From: an uncultured Saprospirales bacterium
GTDB taxonomy: Bacteria > Bacteroidota > Bacteroidia > Chitinophagales > Saprospiraceae
Reading direction: 5' to 3'
Assembly (NCBI GenBank): GCA_913061325.1
Contig: CAJXUU010000015.1
Coordinates: 1 to 36,950 of the forward strand
DNA length: 36,950 bases
This document shows, one piece after another, positions 34,493-36,950 of this stretch (the first letter of the stretch is position 1; every line of letters begins with the position of its first letter). Below the pieces are notes generated by a model that was not told the DNA's origin, did not search any database, and saw only the letters and a program-made list of their open reading frames with translations. A program made the position numbers and the translations under genes.

Positions 34493-35806
34493 ATGGCAAA
34501 ACAAAGAACATCATCAAAATTTGACAATAGATATTTATTGGCAATAATCCCATTGGCTATTGTTGGTTTATTGGTTTATAACTTTAGTGATATATTGACT
34601 TATGTATTAATAGGTTGGGTCATATCAATGATTGGAGCACCAGTAGTCGTCTTTCTTAGAAAGTATCTCGGCAAAGAGTTAGCTGCGGGTATTACTCTTA
34701 TGGCCTTTGTTTTGATCTTAGTTTTGCTTACATCGATATTCATACCACCTATAAGTAAACAAGCCAGACAATTGGCTGGTATAGATTATACTGCGCTGAT
34801 TAAAAGCTTGGAAGAACCAATAGGTGATTGGGAAAAATGGGCAACCGATAAAGGATTTATTGCCCCAATTGAAGAAGAGGCTCCTGTATCAATAAAACAA
34901 ACCAGAGATAATTTTATCCATACTGAAATTGTGGATATCGATAGCCTTTTAGCTTCTAAGTATGTAGCTGATTCTTCTGTACGAAACGAGAATATTACCC
35001 TTTTAATCAAGATTGATGGTTCTGATTTACAGAAAGAAGCAGCCAATATACAAGAAGAAGAAAGATTAACGTTTTTCGAACAAGCAAAAACAAATCTTTA
35101 CGAATTTCTAAACCCATCAATTATTCCACAATTATTCAAATCTGTGGTTGGTACTTTAGGAAGTTTTCTAATTGGATTGATGTCAGTACTATTCATTTCT
35201 TTCTTCTTTTTGAAAGAACAAGGTCTTTTCAATACAATATTATCTGGCGTTGTTCCTGACAAGCATGAGAAAAAGGTGTTCCAAGCGGTTAGTGAATCTA
35301 GTACTATGCTGATTAGATACTTTATCGGAGTATTGGCTCAGATTACGATTATTACCATATTTGTAACCCTTGCCTTGTCCGTTCTTGGAGTTAAAAATGC
35401 GCTTCTTATCGGTTTCTTCGCAGCACTAATGAATATCATTCCTTATGTCGGTCCAATTATAGGCGCCACTTTTGCAACCGTGATTACTATTTCTTCTAAT
35501 TTAGAGATGCCTTTTTATCCAGTAGATGGTATAGATCAACCCGTTTTGATGTACCTCTTAATTAAGGTATTTATAGTATTTGGAATCATGCAGCTTCTAG
35601 ATAATTTCATGCTTCAGCCCAATATCTTTTCAAAGAGCGTCAAGGCTCATCCATTAGAGATATTTATAATTGTACTTGCTGGAGCAAATCTTGGAGGAGT
35701 TGTAGGTATGGTGCTCGCAATACCAGCTTATACTGTAGTAAGAGTTATAGCAAAAGTTTTTCTTAGCGAATTTAAGGTGGTAAAGAGTCTTACGAAGGGT
35801 TTATAA
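34493..35806 (+). CDS. AI-2E-family (PerM/YtvI-type) membrane permease
   Basis: 437 residues. A first pair of hydrophobic segments (YLLAIIPLAIVGLLVYNFSD and ITLMAFVLILVLLTSIFIPP) is followed by a soluble insertion of about 110 residues. The second membrane half follows, with GLMSVLFISFFFLKEQ, FIGVLAQITIITIFV, FFAALMNIIPYVGPIIGATF, DNFMLQPNIFSKSVKAHPLE and IIVLAGANLGGVVGMVLAIP, the conserved words of the AI-2E transporter family. Members include exporters of small molecules or ions; the AI-2 link is not general. Start ATG 34493. It stands alone on the plus strand and converges with the next gene. Confidence 0.93.
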   Translation: MAKQRTSSKFDNRYLLAIIPLAIVGLLVYNFSDILTYVLIGWVISMIGAPVVVFLRKYLGKELAAGITLMAFVLILVLLTSIFIPPISKQARQLAGIDYTALIKSLEEPIGDWEKWATDKGFIAPIEEEAPVSIKQTRDNFIHTEIVDIDSLLASKYVADSSVRNENITLLIKIDGSDLQKEAANIQEEERLTFFEQAKTNLYEFLNPSIIPQLFKSVVGTLGSFLIGLMSVLFISFFFLKEQGLFNTILSGVVPDKHEKKVFQAVSESSTMLIRYFIGVLAQITIITIFVTLALSVLGVKNALLIGFFAALMNIIPYVGPIIGATFATVITISSNLEMPFYPVDGIDQPVLMYLLIKVFIVFGIMQLLDNFMLQPNIFSKSVKAHPLEIFIIVLAGANLGGVVGMVLAIPAYTVVRVIAKVFLSEFKVVKSLTKGL

Positions 35807-35856
35807 TGCCATTCTACATATAAAAGGCCGTTTAAACTTTATAACAATTTTAAATA

Positions 35857-36402
35857 TTACTCCTCATCTTGGGGTCTATTAAATCCTATTGGATTAAAAG
35901 CATTTTTCTGAGTGGGTTCATCATCGTCATAATCTTCCCATTCTGTTATTTCCTTAAGAAAAATTTCCATGTGGCGAATGATAAATCCAACCGTCAATTC
36001 TTCTGGACGTAGAATTTCTAATGGTTTTGGGGGTTTGGGTTCTCCATAGCTTTCAATGTACGGAGATACGGTCATGATCATAACTTTACCATTAAAAAGT
36101 TGCTGATATATAAGGGCTCCATTGCTCTTGATCATTGCACGTTTTATATCTGTATTCTCAAGATTTTCACTTATTCCACTTGCAGATCTTCCAAGATCAA
36201 GTACAATTGCTTCAAGGTTTTCAATATTATCTTGCTCATTAATTTTACCTTTAATACCCGTCTGCTTTAAAATTTCCTTCAGAGTTTTTAATATAAGAGG
36301 CTTCATTTTTTTGTCCCACTTCTTTCTGTATTCTTGTGTGTTTCCAAGTATTTGCTTGTACTCATTCGCTTTTGATACCAAAGTACCGAGATCTAATGCC
36401 AT
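35857..36402 (-). CDS. Hypothetical cytoplasmic protein, 181 aa
   Basis: No family is recognised. The protein is highly charged, with a helical N-terminus (MALDLGTLVSKANEYKQIL, followed by KKWDKKMKPLIL), a middle beta-strand section (SNGALIYQQLFNGKVMIMTV), a Pro-rich turn (GEPKPPKPLEILRPEE) and an acidic C-terminus (EDYDDDEP). No signal peptide or membrane segment. Length, clean start at ATG 36402 and normal composition support a real gene. It converges with the AI-2E-family gene with a 50-base spacer containing a short palindrome (GTTTAAAC) but no obvious terminator. Confidence 0.75.
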   Translation of the reverse strand: MALDLGTLVSKANEYKQILGNTQEYRKKWDKKMKPLILKTLKEILKQTGIKGKINEQDNIENLEAIVLDLGRSASGISENLENTDIKRAMIKSNGALIYQQLFNGKVMIMTVSPYIESYGEPKPPKPLEILRPEELTVGFIIRHMEIFLKEITEWEDYDDDEPTQKNAFNPIGFNRPQDEE

Positions 36403-36589
36403 GTGATTATTATTTTAAGACAGCTAATATATTATTTAATTATGACGTGGGCTAAAATAGACTCCTTAAGGTCTTTAATGCAACGTAAAAGAAATAAATA
36501 TCAATTAAAAAAATCATACGGATAAATACATATTTCTTGATTAGAATAATTTATATATAAGATTAATTATTAATATAACGCTTTAATCC

Positions 36590-36902
36590 ATGAACCGTTT
36601 TACTCAATTCTGTGCTGTGCTATTTTTAATTTTTCTATCATCATGTGGTGATTCCTTTGAGGAAATTGGAGATTGTCAATGCGAAGAAGGTTACGAAGGG
36701 TGATCTCCCTTTTACAGAATTTGTTTCAGAGATAGAATTTCCATCAACATTTAAAGACAACATCGTAACTATTCCACTTAAAGAATATGGAACAACTTCA
36801 TTAATGGGTATATTAAGATTAAACAAAGAAGGTTTGCTTGAAGTAGAATTTATCATTGACAACGCTATTGCAATTCTAGAATGTACAGCCACTGCTCTTA
36901 GA
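36590..36902 (+). pseudogene. EGF-like lipoprotein, frameshifted and cut by contig end
   Basis: ATG 36590 reads MNRFTQFCAVLFLIFLSSC, a lipoprotein signal peptide with lipobox SSC, then DSFEEIGDCQCEEGYEG, and stops at TGA 36701-36703. The C-x-C-x-x-G-Y-E-G motif is EGF-like and normally continues. Dropping one G from GGG at 36698-36700 joins it to an open frame (DLPFTEFVSEIEF, then VTIPLKEYGTTS) that runs to the contig end. A one-base insertion, real or a sequencing error near a low-coverage end, is the simplest explanation. The last genomic codon reads through into adapter, yielding LSLIHI. Function unknown; probably cell-envelope. Confidence 0.6.
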
Positions 36903-36950
36903 CTGTCTCTTATACACATCTGACGCTGCCGACGAAGAGGATAGTGTAGA
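36903..36950. other. Untrimmed Nextera i5 adapter (artefact)
   Basis: Bases 36903-36935 match the reverse complement of the Nextera read-1 adapter (CTGTCTCTTATACACATCT followed by GACGCTGCCGACGA). Bases 36936-36943 (AGAGGATA) are the reverse complement of the i5 index I recall as S503, and GTGTAGA is P5. Genomic sequence ends at about 36902. Confidence 0.97.

Noticed and set aside
36641-36923. Open frames starting MCIRDS (minus) or ending LSLIHI (plus).
   Set aside because: These peptides are translations of the Nextera adapter, a known database artefact.

Overview
The window is one complete assembled contig, not a clean genomic excerpt. Bases 1-47 and 36903-36950 are untrimmed Illumina Nextera adapter, including index bases, so the biological sequence runs from about 48 to 36902 and a gene is cut at each end. 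The genes point to a low-GC member of Bacteroidota, most likely Saprospiria-like. Evidence is a type IX secretion (T9SS) C-terminal sorting domain on a giant Cys-repeat protein, a GGxGDGF-repeat surface protein, AT-rich starts without Shine-Dalgarno sequences, and several promoter -7 boxes of the form TAnnTTTG. The placement is inferred from family content, not from a marker tree.

Layout: 48-3354 (minus) holds the N-terminal part of a DPP-IV-type peptidase and a PIF1-like helicase. 3640-4380 is an accessory scar: a decayed IS481-type transposase, two 79-bp tandem repeats and a terminator-like hairpin. 4785-7007 (minus) is thrS behind three tandem 89-bp leader repeats that carry a short Thr-rich ORF. 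7225-8943 (plus) is a hypothetical gene plus an erythromycin-esterase-family lipoprotein. 9118-10329 is an MFS exporter facing away from a 2-oxoglutarate/Fe(II)-type oxygenase, followed by tatA/E and a 1068-aa secreted lectin-like T9SS adhesin. 15510-19494 holds small lipoproteins, scpB and recN. 19595-24902 (minus) holds a thiolase, a DUF6702-like gene with yidD, and a carbohydrate set (TIM-barrel isomerase, Gfo/Idh/MocA dehydrogenase, HAD phosphatase/mutase).

25099-30414 is the strangest part. A TPR-HisKA_2 sensor kinase, an FGE-sulfatase-like surface protein and a GGxGDGF-repeat protein each read as one continuous protein interrupted only by in-frame stop codons (three, two and one), with no clear frameshift. 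The response regulator and a 50-aa protein overlapping it are intact. 30626-33780 is a DNA-uptake pair (helix-hairpin-helix protein and ComEC), ending exactly against a convergent bactofilin. The window closes with an AI-2E-family permease, a hypothetical gene and a truncated, apparently frameshifted EGF-like lipoprotein.

Working together: information processing (thrS, scpB, recN, pif1, comEC) and envelope/export functions (tat, yidD, T9SS cargo, bactofilin, lipoproteins) look intact, while the sensory/surface island at 25-30.4 kb looks recently inactivated or dependent on stop read-through. I found no CRISPR array, tRNA, rRNA, phage module or reverse transcriptase.
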